Assembly: GCA_021779005.1 (NCBI GenBank)
Contig: JAJYBN010000040.1
Location: 1 to 8,423, forward strand
Direction: 5' to 3'
DNA length: 8,423 nt
From: Pseudomonadota bacterium
Lineage (GTDB): Bacteria; Pseudomonadota; Gammaproteobacteria; Natronospirales; REEB76
Shown here: positions 1-6,670 of the stretch, one piece after another
Position numbering within the stretch: the first letter of the stretch is position 1
How the letters are laid out: every line of letters starts with the position of its first letter
Program-made: the position numbers and the translations under genes
The notes under the pieces: model-generated
The model's input: only the letters and a program-made list of their open reading frames with translations
Databases searched by the model: none
Told to the model about the DNA's origin: nothing

Positions 1-192
1 GTAGCGTACGTCGAATTTCATGCGGCTGTCCGTGAAGGGCTCGAAACCACATTCATAGGGTGACTGCTTTTCTGTGTCCGGCCGGCGGTTACCCAGCAGG
101 GTGCTGGCAATAAATCCGGTCCCGACCAGCACACCCCCGAACAGGAAACCGCAGATCAGAAACAGGGCTATGGGGACGTAATTTTCGAGCAT
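1..192 (-). CDS. nuoA: NADH-quinone oxidoreductase subunit A, N-terminal part (runs off the window)
   Basis: NuoA is a small integral membrane subunit of respiratory complex I (NDH-1), which couples NADH oxidation to quinone reduction and proton export. Only the first 64 residues are visible. They begin [15 protein letters not shown] and form one hydrophobic helix at about residues 5-33. A polar loop follows with the family signature [10 protein letters not shown] at residues 44-53, containing the conserved loop cysteine C47, then RMKFDVRY up to the edge. Family members are usually about 115-150 residues, so roughly half is missing. The ATG at 192 has a purine-rich Shine-Dalgarno (GGAAGGAAAG) just upstream. 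The gene is first in its run, 77 bases after a tRNA-Leu gene, so the rest of the nuo operon should lie beyond position 1. No convincing promoter is seen in the leader. Identity is near certain. Confidence 0.95.
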   Translation of the reverse strand, partial: MLENYVPIALFLICGFLFGGVLVGTGFIASTLLGNRRPDTEKQSPYECGFEPFTDSRMKFDVRY

Positions 193-193
193 G

Positions 194-203
194 CTTTCCT
201 TCC
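194..203 (-). promoter_or_regulatory. Ribosome binding site of nuoA
   Basis: On the minus strand the sequence GGAAGGAAAG ends one base before the ATG at 192. The GGAAGG part (198-203) sits 5 bases from the start codon. This supports the chosen nuoA start. Confidence 0.6.
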
Positions 204-220
204 AAAGATGCTAGGCATTG

Positions 221-254
221 CCACCAAACCCCGATTGCCCGGGGCGCTTGGTGG
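221..254 (-). other. Strong stem-loop in the tRNA-Leu/nuoA intergenic leader
   Basis: The arms CCACCAA (221-227) and TTGGTGG (248-254) pair over 7 bp. Inside them CCCCG (229-233) and CGGGG (240-244) pair over 5 bp around a 6-base loop, with a 1x3 internal loop between the two helices. In the minus-strand RNA the element starts 15 bases after the tRNA 3' end and finishes 28 bases before the nuoA start codon. Neither strand has a U-tract after it, so it is not a standard intrinsic terminator. It could stabilise the 5' end of nuo mRNA, mark where the tRNA is processed from a longer transcript, or act as a weak terminator. The structure is seen directly; the role is inference. Confidence 0.6.
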
Positions 255-269
255 TCAGAGCTGTAAGGC

Positions 270-354
270 TGGTGCCGACGGGGAGACTCGAACTCCCACG
301 GTTTTACCCACTACCACCTCAAAGTAGCGTGTCTACCAATTCCACCACGTCGGC
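270..354 (-). tRNA. tRNA-Leu (anticodon GAG), CCA encoded
   Basis: The minus strand folds as an 85-base class II tRNA. The acceptor stem GCCGACG (348-354) pairs perfectly with CGTCGGC (274-280), followed by discriminator A and an encoded CCA (270-273). The anticodon stem CTACT/GGTAG (323-327 and 311-315) has one T-G wobble and holds the loop TTGAGGT, giving anticodon GAG at 318-320. The D-arm region carries TGGTGGAATTGGTAGACACG, typical of leucine tRNAs. The short variable arm pairs GGT with ACC, and the T arm is GGGAG-TTCGAGT-CTCCC. It resembles E. coli leuU, which also follows secG. It reads leucine CUC/CUU codons. A possible -10 box TATCAT (plus-strand 368-373) lies 13 bases before the tRNA, but no good -35 is seen at normal spacing. 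Confidence 0.97.
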
Positions 355-479
355 ATACTGCCTGAAAATGATACCGGCGCGTTTGCCAGCTCTCCGCAAA
401 ACAGTTCAATTTTAACGTATTGCATTGATAAAAAGCGATGCTGACCAGTACAACCTACGTCATTGCGCTTTTTTTAAAA
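355..479. other. secG to tRNA-Leu spacer
   Basis: This 125-base non-coding stretch holds a weak terminator-like hairpin next to secG (430-475). Nearer the tRNA there is a possible minus-strand -10 element TATCAT at 368-373 without a matching -35. No small ORF with a ribosome binding site is apparent. Confidence 0.5.
430..475. terminator. Possible bidirectional terminator after secG
   Basis: AAAAAGCG (430-437) pairs with CGCTTTTT (466-473) over 8 bp. Inside it TGAC-GTA (442-445, 448-450) pairs with TAC-GTCA (456-462) with a 2-base bulge and a 5-base loop. A/T runs on both sides give a U-tract to RNA from either strand. The stem is long, interrupted and AT-rich at its base, so efficiency may be low. 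It lies directly after the secG stop codon, where the folP-glmM-tpiA-secG run would be expected to end. No plus-strand gene points at it. Confidence 0.4.
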
Positions 480-869
480 TCAATGTAAAGGAGGTTTGAC
501 CGGAGATGGGTTACCGTCAGATTTGGAGGTTACCGGCGGCGTTTTGGTTGCGGAAGGTGCCTGTGGCATGACGGGCTGCGTCGTGGCTGCCTGTTGTTGC
601 GCAGCACGCTCAACGATGCTCTGCGGCGTTGCGGTTAAGTGATGGGATAAATAGGCCATCGCCAGTGCCAAAATGAAAAACAGCGCAGCCAGAACCGCCG
701 TGGTACGGCTCAGAAAATTTGCCGAACCACCTGCGCCAAATACGGTGCCTGAAGCACCGCTCCCGAAAGCTGCGCCCGCATCTGCTCCCTTGCCCTGCTG
801 CAGCAGTATGAATATCACCAGTGCAACTGCAACAAATACCAGGATGATTTCAAGGATTGTGTATAGCAT
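480..869 (-). CDS. secG: Protein-export translocon subunit SecG
   Basis: SecG is the small third subunit of the SecYEG channel and assists SecA-driven protein export across the inner membrane. The 129 residues show two membrane helices, about 3-23 and 56-75. They flank the conserved glycine-rich segment LLQQGKGADAGAAFGSG at residues 22-38, the phenylalanine-containing GTVFGAGGSANFLSRTT at 41-57, and the family arrangement around it. From about residue 76 the protein is a low-complexity tail rich in Gln, Ala, Pro and Thr. This makes it longer than E. coli SecG (110 residues); such tails vary widely in the family. The ATG is preceded only by a weak GAG-type Shine-Dalgarno. It lies 28 bases after tpiA, so the two are probably cotranscribed, and it is followed by a candidate terminator and tRNA-Leu. 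Confidence 0.95.
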   Translation of the reverse strand: MLYTILEIILVFVAVALVIFILLQQGKGADAGAAFGSGASGTVFGAGGSANFLSRTTAVLAALFFILALAMAYLSHHLTATPQSIVERAAQQQAATTQPVMPQAPSATKTPPVTSKSDGNPSPVKPPLH

Positions 870-897
870 GGACTCGCTCAGAAATGTTGATTGGTAA

Positions 898-1650
898 TCA
901 GCCTACCGCTTCGCAGATGGCCAGAAATTCATGTGCCTCAAGGGAAGCCCCACCGACCAGACCACCATCGATATCAGGCATTTGAAAAAGATCGGCGGCA
1001 TTCGAAGCCTTCACGCTGCCGCCATAAAGCAGGCGGATAGCGGCGCCTATTCTAGCATCACCGGCGCAGATGCAGGCACGGATAAGCGCGTGCACTTCCT
1101 GTGCCTGCGACGGCGTAGCGGTCTTGCCAGTGCCGATCGCCCATACTGGCTCGTAGGCCACGATCGCCTGCTCAAAACTGTGGATGCCAGCCGCATCCAA
1201 AACCGCCTTTAGCTGCCGCATGATGACTGCCTGGGTTTCGCCGTTCTGGCGCTGATCCAGGGTCTCACCCACGCACAGGATCGGCACAAGCCCGGCCCGC
1301 TGCGTAGCCATGAATTTGCGCGCCACCATGGCGTCGTTTTCACCAAACAGCGAACGGCGCTCCGAATGGCCGACGATTACATAGCGGCAACCCACATCAA
1401 ATAACATGCTGCCGGATACTTCACCCGTAAAGGCGCCATTATCCTCGGCACACACATCCTGCGCACCTAATACCAGGTCGCTGCCCTTGAGTAGCCTGGC
1501 GATATCGGCTAGATATACGAAGGGTGGGCAGATTACAGCCTCGGCGTTATCTGACCGTTCAGATCCCTGAAGTATGGCCTTAACAAGTTGCACGGCGCTC
1601 TCATGCGCACCATGCATTTTCCAGTTACCGGCTACCATGGATTTACGCAT
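898..1650 (-). CDS. tpiA: Triosephosphate isomerase
   Basis: This enzyme interconverts dihydroxyacetone phosphate and glyceraldehyde 3-phosphate in cytosolic glycolysis and gluconeogenesis. The 250-residue TIM barrel is of normal length. Visible active-site features are N9 and K11 in AGNWKMHG, the electrophilic H95 in VGHSERR, and the catalytic base E167 in AYEPVWAIGTGKTAT, which opens the mobile loop 6. The phosphate-binding YGGSVK is at 209-214 and LVGGASL at 231-237. An in-frame GTG directly precedes the ATG. The ATG at 1650 is preferred because GGAG (1657-1660) is 6 bases from it but only 3 from the GTG. The gene lies 58 bases after glmM and 28 before secG with no terminator between, so it is likely part of a folP-glmM-tpiA-secG transcript. 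E. coli lacks tpiA at this place. Confidence 0.97.
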   Translation of the reverse strand: MRKSMVAGNWKMHGAHESAVQLVKAILQGSERSDNAEAVICPPFVYLADIARLLKGSDLVLGAQDVCAEDNGAFTGEVSGSMLFDVGCRYVIVGHSERRSLFGENDAMVARKFMATQRAGLVPILCVGETLDQRQNGETQAVIMRQLKAVLDAAGIHSFEQAIVAYEPVWAIGTGKTATPSQAQEVHALIRACICAGDARIGAAIRLLYGGSVKASNAADLFQMPDIDGGLVGGASLEAHEFLAICEAVG

Positions 1651-1656
1651 CACTGT

Positions 1657-1660
1657 CTCC
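1657..1660 (-). promoter_or_regulatory. Shine-Dalgarno deciding the tpiA start
   Basis: The minus strand reads GGAGACAGTGATG. The GGAG lies 6 bases before ATG and 3 bases before the adjoining in-frame GTG. The normal spacing favours the ATG, giving MRKSMVAGNWK as N-terminus. Confidence 0.65.
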
Positions 1661-1708
1661 GGATACTGATGAAAGAGCGCATAAACTTAAAGGTGCTGAT
1701 TATGCAAA

Positions 1709-3046
1709 TCAATGCGACGCAGCAGTCCGTACGGCCTCGGCAATATTTTCGGCAAACTGTTGCGTCAAATCGGCATCCTCACTCTCCACCATGACGCGTA
1801 CCATAGGTTCGGTACCGGAATTACGCAGCAACACACGCCCCCTGCCATTCAGGCGCCGCTCTACCGCCTGTACTGCTGAGACTATTTCAGGAGTTTTCAA
1901 ATCTACCTGCTCCCGAACCTTCACGTTCACCAGGACTTGGGGAAATTTGTGCATTCCGGTTCTCATATCAGCCAGATCACGGCCGGAGGTATGCATTGCT
2001 TCTAGTACCTGCAAGGCGGAAATGATGCCATCGCCTGTCGTAGTGCGGTCAAGGCAGATGATATGTCCTGAATTCTCCCCGCCCAGCACTCCGTGAAATT
2101 CTTCCAGCATAGCCAATACATTACGGTCTCCAACCTGGGCGCGGCGAAACTCAATACCATTAGCTCCAAAGGCCTGTTCCAAGCCGAGGTTGCTCATCTG
2201 CGTGCCCACGACCGGGCCATGCAGTGCGTGCCGCGATTTACGTGCCATGGCGATGATGAATAATAGTTCGTCACCATCCACCAGTACGCCATTGTGGTCC
2301 ACCATCATAACCCGGTCACCATCGCCATCGAAAGCGATGCCGAGTTGTGCGCCCATCGCCACGACTTTCTGCTGCAAGCTCATTGGATGTGTGGATCCAC
2401 AGTCCTTGTTGATGTTCAAGCCATTTGGACGTACACCGAGACTCGTCACCTGCGCACCCAGCGCGCTGAATATGGCAGGTGCGATACGGTAAGTGGCACC
2501 ATGGGCACAGTCGAGAACCACTTTCAGGCCATCCAGCTTAAATCCCGCGCCTATGGTGGACTGGCAAAAAGCAATGTAGCGGTCTGCGGCGTCCGTCATC
2601 CGACGCGCACTGCCCAGTGAGCGCGAATCTACCGTTACGAAAGGCTTTGCAACTGCTTCCTCAATACGCGACTCAACATCATCAGGCAGCTTGCGTCCAT
2701 CAGCTGAAAAAAATTTAATGCCATTATCCTGATAGGTGTTATGTGATGCGCTGATGACAATACCTGCCTGGGCTTTTGCCATATGCGTAAGATAGGCAAT
2801 AGCGGGCGTGGGCATCGGGCCCAGCAATTGTACGTTTACGCCGGCAGCCGACAAACCTGCTTCTAGCGCTGATTCGAACATATAACCGGAAATGCGCGTG
2901 TCCTTGCCGATCAGCACCGTACCGCCGCCCTGCGGCGCGAGCACACGACCAACAGCCCAGCCAAGACGCAGCACGAAATCGGCGCTCATGTGCGGGCTGC
3001 CAACCAGGCCACGAATGCCATCTGTACCGAAGAATTTGCGTGTCAT
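1709..3046 (-). CDS. glmM: Phosphoglucosamine mutase
   Basis: GlmM converts glucosamine 6-phosphate to glucosamine 1-phosphate, the step before UDP-GlcNAc and hence peptidoglycan and lipopolysaccharide. From the ATG at 3046 the protein has 445 residues, the usual length, and begins [13 protein letters not shown]. It has the four-domain phosphohexomutase pattern. The phosphoserine loop ISASHN is at 98-103 with S101 as the phosphorylated residue. The Mg-binding DGDGDR is at 240-245, the sugar-binding GGENSGH at roughly 325, and the C-terminal phosphate-binding [11 protein letters not shown] at 408-418. An in-frame ATG 12 codons upstream (3082) would overlap the folP stop, but the extra residues are outside the family consensus. 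Neither start has a clear Shine-Dalgarno, so translational coupling to folP, 29 bases away, is possible. It lies between folP and tpiA. Confidence 0.96.
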   Translation of the reverse strand: MTRKFFGTDGIRGLVGSPHMSADFVLRLGWAVGRVLAPQGGGTVLIGKDTRISGYMFESALEAGLSAAGVNVQLLGPMPTPAIAYLTHMAKAQAGIVISASHNTYQDNGIKFFSADGRKLPDDVESRIEEAVAKPFVTVDSRSLGSARRMTDAADRYIAFCQSTIGAGFKLDGLKVVLDCAHGATYRIAPAIFSALGAQVTSLGVRPNGLNINKDCGSTHPMSLQQKVVAMGAQLGIAFDGDGDRVMMVDHNGVLVDGDELLFIIAMARKSRHALHGPVVGTQMSNLGLEQAFGANGIEFRRAQVGDRNVLAMLEEFHGVLGGENSGHIICLDRTTTGDGIISALQVLEAMHTSGRDLADMRTGMHKFPQVLVNVKVREQVDLKTPEIVSAVQAVERRLNGRGRVLLRNSGTEPMVRVMVESEDADLTQQFAENIAEAVRTAASH

Positions 3047-3075
3047 TGACTGGTGCCGACTTGCATTCCCGGATT

Positions 3076-3927
3076 CTAACATCCGTTTGTGTATGCTGCT
3101 GCAGTGATCTTCAGCGCATCCACTGTTGGCTTAACATCGTGAGTGCGGATGATACTGGCGCCTTGCAGGAAAGCCAGCACCGCTGCAGCCACGCTGCCAT
3201 GCAATCGCTCCCCTACCGGAGCACCCCCCAGCAGTGATCCGATCATGGACTTGCGTGACAGGCCTACCAGTAATGGCAACCTGAGTGCGGCAAATTCATG
3301 TAGCTGGCGCAGTATGGTGAGGTTATGGGCAAGCGTCTTGCCAAAACCGAAGCCGGGATCAATCAGCATGTGTTCGCGCGGTATGCCGGTGGATTCACAA
3401 ACCTGGATGCGATCTACGAGAAACCGCTTCACATCTGCTACTACATCTACATAGTGGGGATCCTGCTGCATGCTGAGCGGTTCGCCTTGCATATGCATCA
3501 GACAGACGGGCACGTCACAATCCAGGGCCGCTTCGAGTGCGCCTGGTAACCGCAGCGCATGCACGTCGTTTATCATCAGCGCGCCTGCTCCGACTGCCGC
3601 ACGCATGACGTCTGGTTTGCTGGTATCTATGGAAACCGGCACATCAGATTCAGATACCAGCCGTTCGATGAGCGGTATGACCCGGTCCAGTTCCTTCTGT
3701 GTGTCTACAGCAATAGAACCAGGGCGGGTAGATTGCCCGCCGATATCGATGATTGCTGCGCCTTCTTCAGCCATGCGAAGCGCTTGCCGTAAGGCCGCAT
3801 CCAGTTCGGTATATGTGCCGCCATCGGAAAACGAATCCGGCGTGCGATTCAGCACGCCCATGACCAGGGGTTGCGACAGATCCAGCGTTTGTTTACCCAA
3901 CTGTAACCGCACCTTGGATCCCTGCAT
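3076..3927 (-). CDS. folP: Dihydropteroate synthase
   Basis: FolP condenses p-aminobenzoate with 6-hydroxymethyl-7,8-dihydropterin pyrophosphate in cytosolic folate synthesis; the family is the target of sulfonamides. The 283 residues form a complete TIM barrel. Visible motifs are [14 protein letters not shown] (24-37, with the Mg-binding asparagine N27), [11 protein letters not shown] (60-70), SIDTSKP (99-105), IND (119-121), MHMQG (144-148), DPGFGFGKT (190-198), GLSRKS (222-227) and RTHDV (261-265). The second motif usually reads GGESTRPG, so Q64 replaces the common Glu. The ATG at 3927 has no obvious Shine-Dalgarno and is only 14 bases beyond the U-tract of the ftsH terminator. Its promoter must therefore overlap that terminator or ftsH, unless read-through supplies the transcript. 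glmM follows 29 bases after its stop. Confidence 0.96.
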   Translation of the reverse strand: MQGSKVRLQLGKQTLDLSQPLVMGVLNRTPDSFSDGGTYTELDAALRQALRMAEEGAAIIDIGGQSTRPGSIAVDTQKELDRVIPLIERLVSESDVPVSIDTSKPDVMRAAVGAGALMINDVHALRLPGALEAALDCDVPVCLMHMQGEPLSMQQDPHYVDVVADVKRFLVDRIQVCESTGIPREHMLIDPGFGFGKTLAHNLTILRQLHEFAALRLPLLVGLSRKSMIGSLLGGAPVGERLHGSVAAAVLAFLQGASIIRTHDVKPTVDALKITAAAYTNGC

Positions 3928-3941
3928 TGCGAACGAACCAT

Positions 3942-3967
3942 AAAAAAGCCGGCGCTTGCGCCGGCTT
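3942..3967 (-). terminator. Intrinsic terminator after ftsH
   Basis: On the minus strand AAGCCGGCGC and GCGCCGGCTT are perfectly complementary (3946-3967). This forms a 9-bp, nearly all-GC stem with a CAAG tetraloop, followed at once by six T residues (3942-3947, overlapping the base of the stem). It lies 17 bases after the ftsH stop codon and 14 bases before the folP start. This is a textbook Rho-independent terminator and splits the window into a carB-greA-rlmE-ftsH unit and a folP-glmM-tpiA-secG unit. Confidence 0.92.
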
Positions 3968-3968
3968 G

Positions 3969-3977
3969 ATTACAGCA
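3969..3977 (-). promoter_or_regulatory. Possible extended -10 element for folP
   Basis: The minus strand reads TGCTGTAAT, an extended -10 form (TGn followed by TGTAAT, one mismatch to TATAAT). No good -35 hexamer is visible at 16-18 bases. Transcription would start inside the terminator hairpin, near 3962, so the folP mRNA would carry only part of it. This is a candidate by eye only. Confidence 0.22.
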
Positions 3978-3984
3978 TGTTTCC

Positions 3985-5919
3985 CTAGTGCTGGCTCGCC
4001 GGGCCGCCAATCTTGGTGTCGGTCTTGGGCGCCGATGCTGCTGTTTGCGCGGTTTCCGGCTGGCCACCATGGTCATCGTCATCCCAGCCCTTGGGAGCAC
4101 CGGGTTGTTTGCCGTTCATGATGGCATCAATCTGGTTGGCATCGATAGTCTCGTACTTCATGAGGGCATCGGCCATAACCTTGAGCTTTTGCAGGTTATC
4201 CTGCAGCAGTTGCCTGGCACGCTGATAATTGCGGTCGATCAGACTGCGCACTTCCAGATCAATTGTATTCTGGGTATCTATTGATATATTTTTATGGCGC
4301 GTCACGGAATGGCCAAGGAACACCTCGCCTTCCTCTTCCTCATAACTGAGTGGACCTAGTTTCTCGGAGAGGCCCCACTTGGTAACCATATTGCGGGCTA
4401 TCCGGGTAGCACGCTCAATATCGTTGGCGGCACCGGTAGTAACGCACTCTTCGCCGAAAATCAGCTCTTCAGCGACACGCCCACCAAACAGGCTCGATAG
4501 CTGGCTCTCCAGACGACGCTTGCTGTAACTGTAGCGATCGTCTTCCGGCAGGAACATGGTGACGCCCAGGGCGCGTCCACGCGGAATTATGCTTACTTTA
4601 TACACAGGATCATGGTCCGGCACTAAACGTCCGATGATGGCATGGCCTGACTCATGGAATGCCGTCAGCCGCTTCTCGTCCTCGCTCATGACCATGGAGC
4701 GGCGTTCCGCACCCATCATGATCTTGTCCTTGGCTTTCTCGAATTCATCCATGCTCACGCTGCGTTTGTTGACGCGCGCGGCAAATAGCGCCGCTTCGTT
4801 GACGAGGTTGGCAAGATCAGCACCGGAGAAACCTGGTGTGCCGCGGGCGATGATGGCGGGTTTCACATCGTCCGCGATTGGAACCTTGCGCATGTGTACT
4901 TTCAGAATCTGCTCGCGGCCACGCACATCCGGCAATGGCACCACCACCTGGCGGTCAAAACGGCCCGGACGCAGCAACGCGGGATCCAGAACATCTGGGC
5001 GGTTAGTGGCAGCGATGATGATCACACCCTCACTGCCTTCGAAACCATCCATCTCCACCAGCAGCTGATTCAGGGTCTGTTCACGTTCGTCATGGCCACC
5101 ACCCAAACCGGCACCGCGATGCCGCCCGACAGCATCGATCTCATCGATGAATATGATGCACGGCGCATGTTTCTTGGCCTGCTCGAACATGTCGCGCACG
5201 CGCGAGGCGCCCACGCCTACGAACATCTCCACAAAATCAGAACCGGAGATACTGAAGAACGGCACCTTGGCCTCACCGGCGATGGCTTTGGCCAGCAGGG
5301 TCTTGCCGGTACCCGGTGCGCCCACCATCAGTACGCCGCGCGGTATGCGACCGCCGAGTTTCTGGAATTTGCCCGGATCGCGCAAAAACTCTACCAACTC
5401 TGCGACTTCGTCCTTGGCCTCCTCGACACCGGCCACGTCGCTAAAATTGATCTTCACCTGGTCTTCACCCAGCATGCGTGCGCGGCTCTTGCCAAAAGAC
5501 ATGGCCCCGCGCCCACCAGCACCGCCTGACATCTGGCGCATGAAATAGATCCACACGGCAATCAGTAATATGAACGGGCCAAACGAAAGCAGCGCCTGCA
5601 ACCACCAAGAAGTCTGCTCGGGAGGTTTAGCCTCGATTTTCACGTTCGCATTGTTCTTGCGCAAACTATCCACCAGCGGTGCGAAATCCGTAGTCAGAGG
5701 GCTGTAGGTACTGAACTTCTCACCCGAGGACAGGCTGCCGGTGATGCTGCGGCCATCGAAGGTGACATCCGTGATGCTGCCTTCCTGCACATCCGTGAGG
5801 AAGTTGGAGTAGGCGATAGCTTGAGTCTTGCTGCTGCTGGACGTGAAACTGTTGAATACCGCCAGCAGTACCACCGCAATCAGGATCCAGATGATCAGGG
5901 TTTTAAGAAAATCGTTCAA
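3985..5919 (-). CDS. ftsH: ATP-dependent zinc metalloprotease FtsH
   Basis: FtsH is the hexameric inner-membrane AAA+ protease that removes damaged or unassembled membrane proteins and, in E. coli, regulatory substrates such as LpxC and sigma-32. The 644 residues are full length. Membrane helices lie at about 5-23 and 107-127, with a periplasmic domain between. The AAA module has Walker A GAPGTGKT (200-207), pore loop MFVGVG (232-237), Walker B IIFIDE (255-260) and the second region of homology ending RPGRFDR (317-323). The peptidase site is HESGH (422-426), with D500 in [10 protein letters not shown] as probable third zinc ligand. The C-terminal tail after about 605 is a polar Asp/Gln/Thr/Ala linker-like stretch. 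The start codon is TTG, chosen because GAGGT is 8 bases upstream and [11 protein letters not shown] matches the family N-terminus. A strong terminator follows. Confidence 0.98.
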   Translation of the reverse strand: MNDFLKTLIIWILIAVVLLAVFNSFTSSSSKTQAIAYSNFLTDVQEGSITDVTFDGRSITGSLSSGEKFSTYSPLTTDFAPLVDSLRKNNANVKIEAKPPEQTSWWLQALLSFGPFILLIAVWIYFMRQMSGGAGGRGAMSFGKSRARMLGEDQVKINFSDVAGVEEAKDEVAELVEFLRDPGKFQKLGGRIPRGVLMVGAPGTGKTLLAKAIAGEAKVPFFSISGSDFVEMFVGVGASRVRDMFEQAKKHAPCIIFIDEIDAVGRHRGAGLGGGHDEREQTLNQLLVEMDGFEGSEGVIIIAATNRPDVLDPALLRPGRFDRQVVVPLPDVRGREQILKVHMRKVPIADDVKPAIIARGTPGFSGADLANLVNEAALFAARVNKRSVSMDEFEKAKDKIMMGAERRSMVMSEDEKRLTAFHESGHAIIGRLVPDHDPVYKVSIIPRGRALGVTMFLPEDDRYSYSKRRLESQLSSLFGGRVAEELIFGEECVTTGAANDIERATRIARNMVTKWGLSEKLGPLSYEEEEGEVFLGHSVTRHKNISIDTQNTIDLEVRSLIDRNYQRARQLLQDNLQKLKVMADALMKYETIDANQIDAIMNGKQPGAPKGWDDDDHGGQPETAQTAASAPKTDTKIGGPASQH

Positions 5920-5927
5920 AATCAGAT

Positions 5928-5932
5928 ACCTC
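5928..5932 (-). promoter_or_regulatory. Shine-Dalgarno supporting the ftsH TTG start
   Basis: The minus strand carries GAGGT 8 bases before the TTG at 5919. There is no ATG or GTG in frame near this site that would give the conserved N-terminal helix, so the TTG is the best start. Confidence 0.7.
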
Positions 5933-5961
5933 GCAAGCGTCCCAGCTGCTCACTGTGGACA

Positions 5962-5970
5962 ATTACATCA
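5962..5970 (-). promoter_or_regulatory. Possible extended -10 element for ftsH
   Basis: In the 62-base rlmE-ftsH gap the minus strand reads TGATGTAAT, an extended -10 form with one mismatch to TATAAT. A start near 5955 would give a leader of about 36 bases. No clear -35 and no good sigma-32 type match was seen. It would let ftsH be transcribed apart from rlmE. Confidence 0.22.
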
Positions 5971-5981
5971 TTGAGACAGTA

Positions 5982-6605
5982 CTACACCCGCGGTTGTTTG
6001 GCCAATAAATACAGCTCTGGGCTGCGGGCCCGCGAGGCCTTGGGCTTACGTGTGGCTACTGTATGGAAACCAGCACGCAACTCCTGTAGGTAGGCAGGAA
6101 ACCCTGTGCCCTGGAATACTTTCACCAAGAAACTGCCCCGCGGCCCCAGCGCCGTCCGGGCGAATGCCAACGCTTGCTCCGCCAGATACATGGCGCGGGG
6201 CTGGTCAATGGCGTCATCACCACTGATATTGGGGGCCATATCTGACAATACAAGGTCAGCAGCTTGGCCAATCAGTCGTTGCTGCAGCTGTTCCAGAACC
6301 GGCTCCTGGGTGAAATCCCCCTGGATGATTTCCACCCCAGCCATGGGTTCCATTGGCAGAATATCCAGAGCAATAACACTGCCATGGCCTGCCAGTATCT
6401 TCGCTGCATACTGGCTCCAGCCGCCGGGCGCTGCGCCCAAATCGACGATCGCCATTCCGCGTTTGATGAGATGGTCACGCCTCTGGATTTCTTCAAGCTT
6501 GAAAACCGCGCGTGAGCGCCAGCCCGCCTGCTGGGCTCGCTTCACATAAGTATCTGAGAAATGCTCAGCCAGCCAGCGACCGCTACTTTTGGTGCGTTTA
6601 GGCAT
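5982..6605 (-). CDS. rlmE: 23S rRNA (uridine-2552 2'-O-)-methyltransferase
   Basis: RlmE (also called RrmJ or FtsJ) uses S-adenosylmethionine to methylate the ribose of U2552 in the A-loop of 23S rRNA, a late step in 50S assembly. The 207 residues match E. coli RlmE in length (209). The SAM-binding glycine motif is VDLGAAPGGWSQ at 54-65. The K-D-K-E catalytic tetrad is visible as K36 (in AVFKLEE), D122 (in LSDMAPN), K162 (in LVKVFQG) and E197 (in RSPELYLLA), each two positions below the E. coli numbering. The basic N-terminus MPKRTKSSGRW fits rRNA binding. The ATG at 6605 has only a weak ribosome binding site. It lies 65 bases after greA and 62 before ftsH; the rlmE-ftsH pair is conserved and heat-shock controlled in E. 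coli. Confidence 0.97.
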   Translation of the reverse strand: MPKRTKSSGRWLAEHFSDTYVKRAQQAGWRSRAVFKLEEIQRRDHLIKRGMAIVDLGAAPGGWSQYAAKILAGHGSVIALDILPMEPMAGVEIIQGDFTQEPVLEQLQQRLIGQAADLVLSDMAPNISGDDAIDQPRAMYLAEQALAFARTALGPRGSFLVKVFQGTGFPAYLQELRAGFHTVATRKPKASRARSPELYLLAKQPRV

Positions 6606-6670
6606 AATCTAAGCTGTATTTCCATTTGGTTATGGCCGGGAAATCTATCCCGAATATCATGTGACAACCA

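Noticed and set aside
218..415. 65-codon plus-strand frame over tRNA-Leu
   Set aside because: It crosses a clearly folded tRNA on the other strand and resembles the spurious proteins often called over tRNA genes.
1697..1711. Short palindrome TGATT-ATGCA-AATCA at the end of glmM
   Set aside because: Arms are only 5 bases and include the glmM stop codon; no second copy or spacing to a promoter, so chance is the simplest reading.
3470..3943. 157-codon plus-strand frame opposite folP
   Set aside because: It is a Ser/Pro/Arg-rich shadow of folP and runs into the terminator; no recognisable domain or ribosome binding site.
4556..5068. 170-codon plus-strand frame opposite ftsH
   Set aside because: Low-complexity Ser/Arg/Thr composition typical of an antisense shadow in a GC-rich gene.
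4894..5529. 211-codon open frame on the plus strand opposite ftsH
   Set aside because: It lies wholly inside the well-supported ftsH gene, has no family resemblance, and reads like the complement of conserved AAA+ codons.
6637..6652. Small hairpin CGGGA-N6-TCCCG between greA and rlmE
   Set aside because: Five pairs with no U-tract; too weak to call a terminator or regulatory element.
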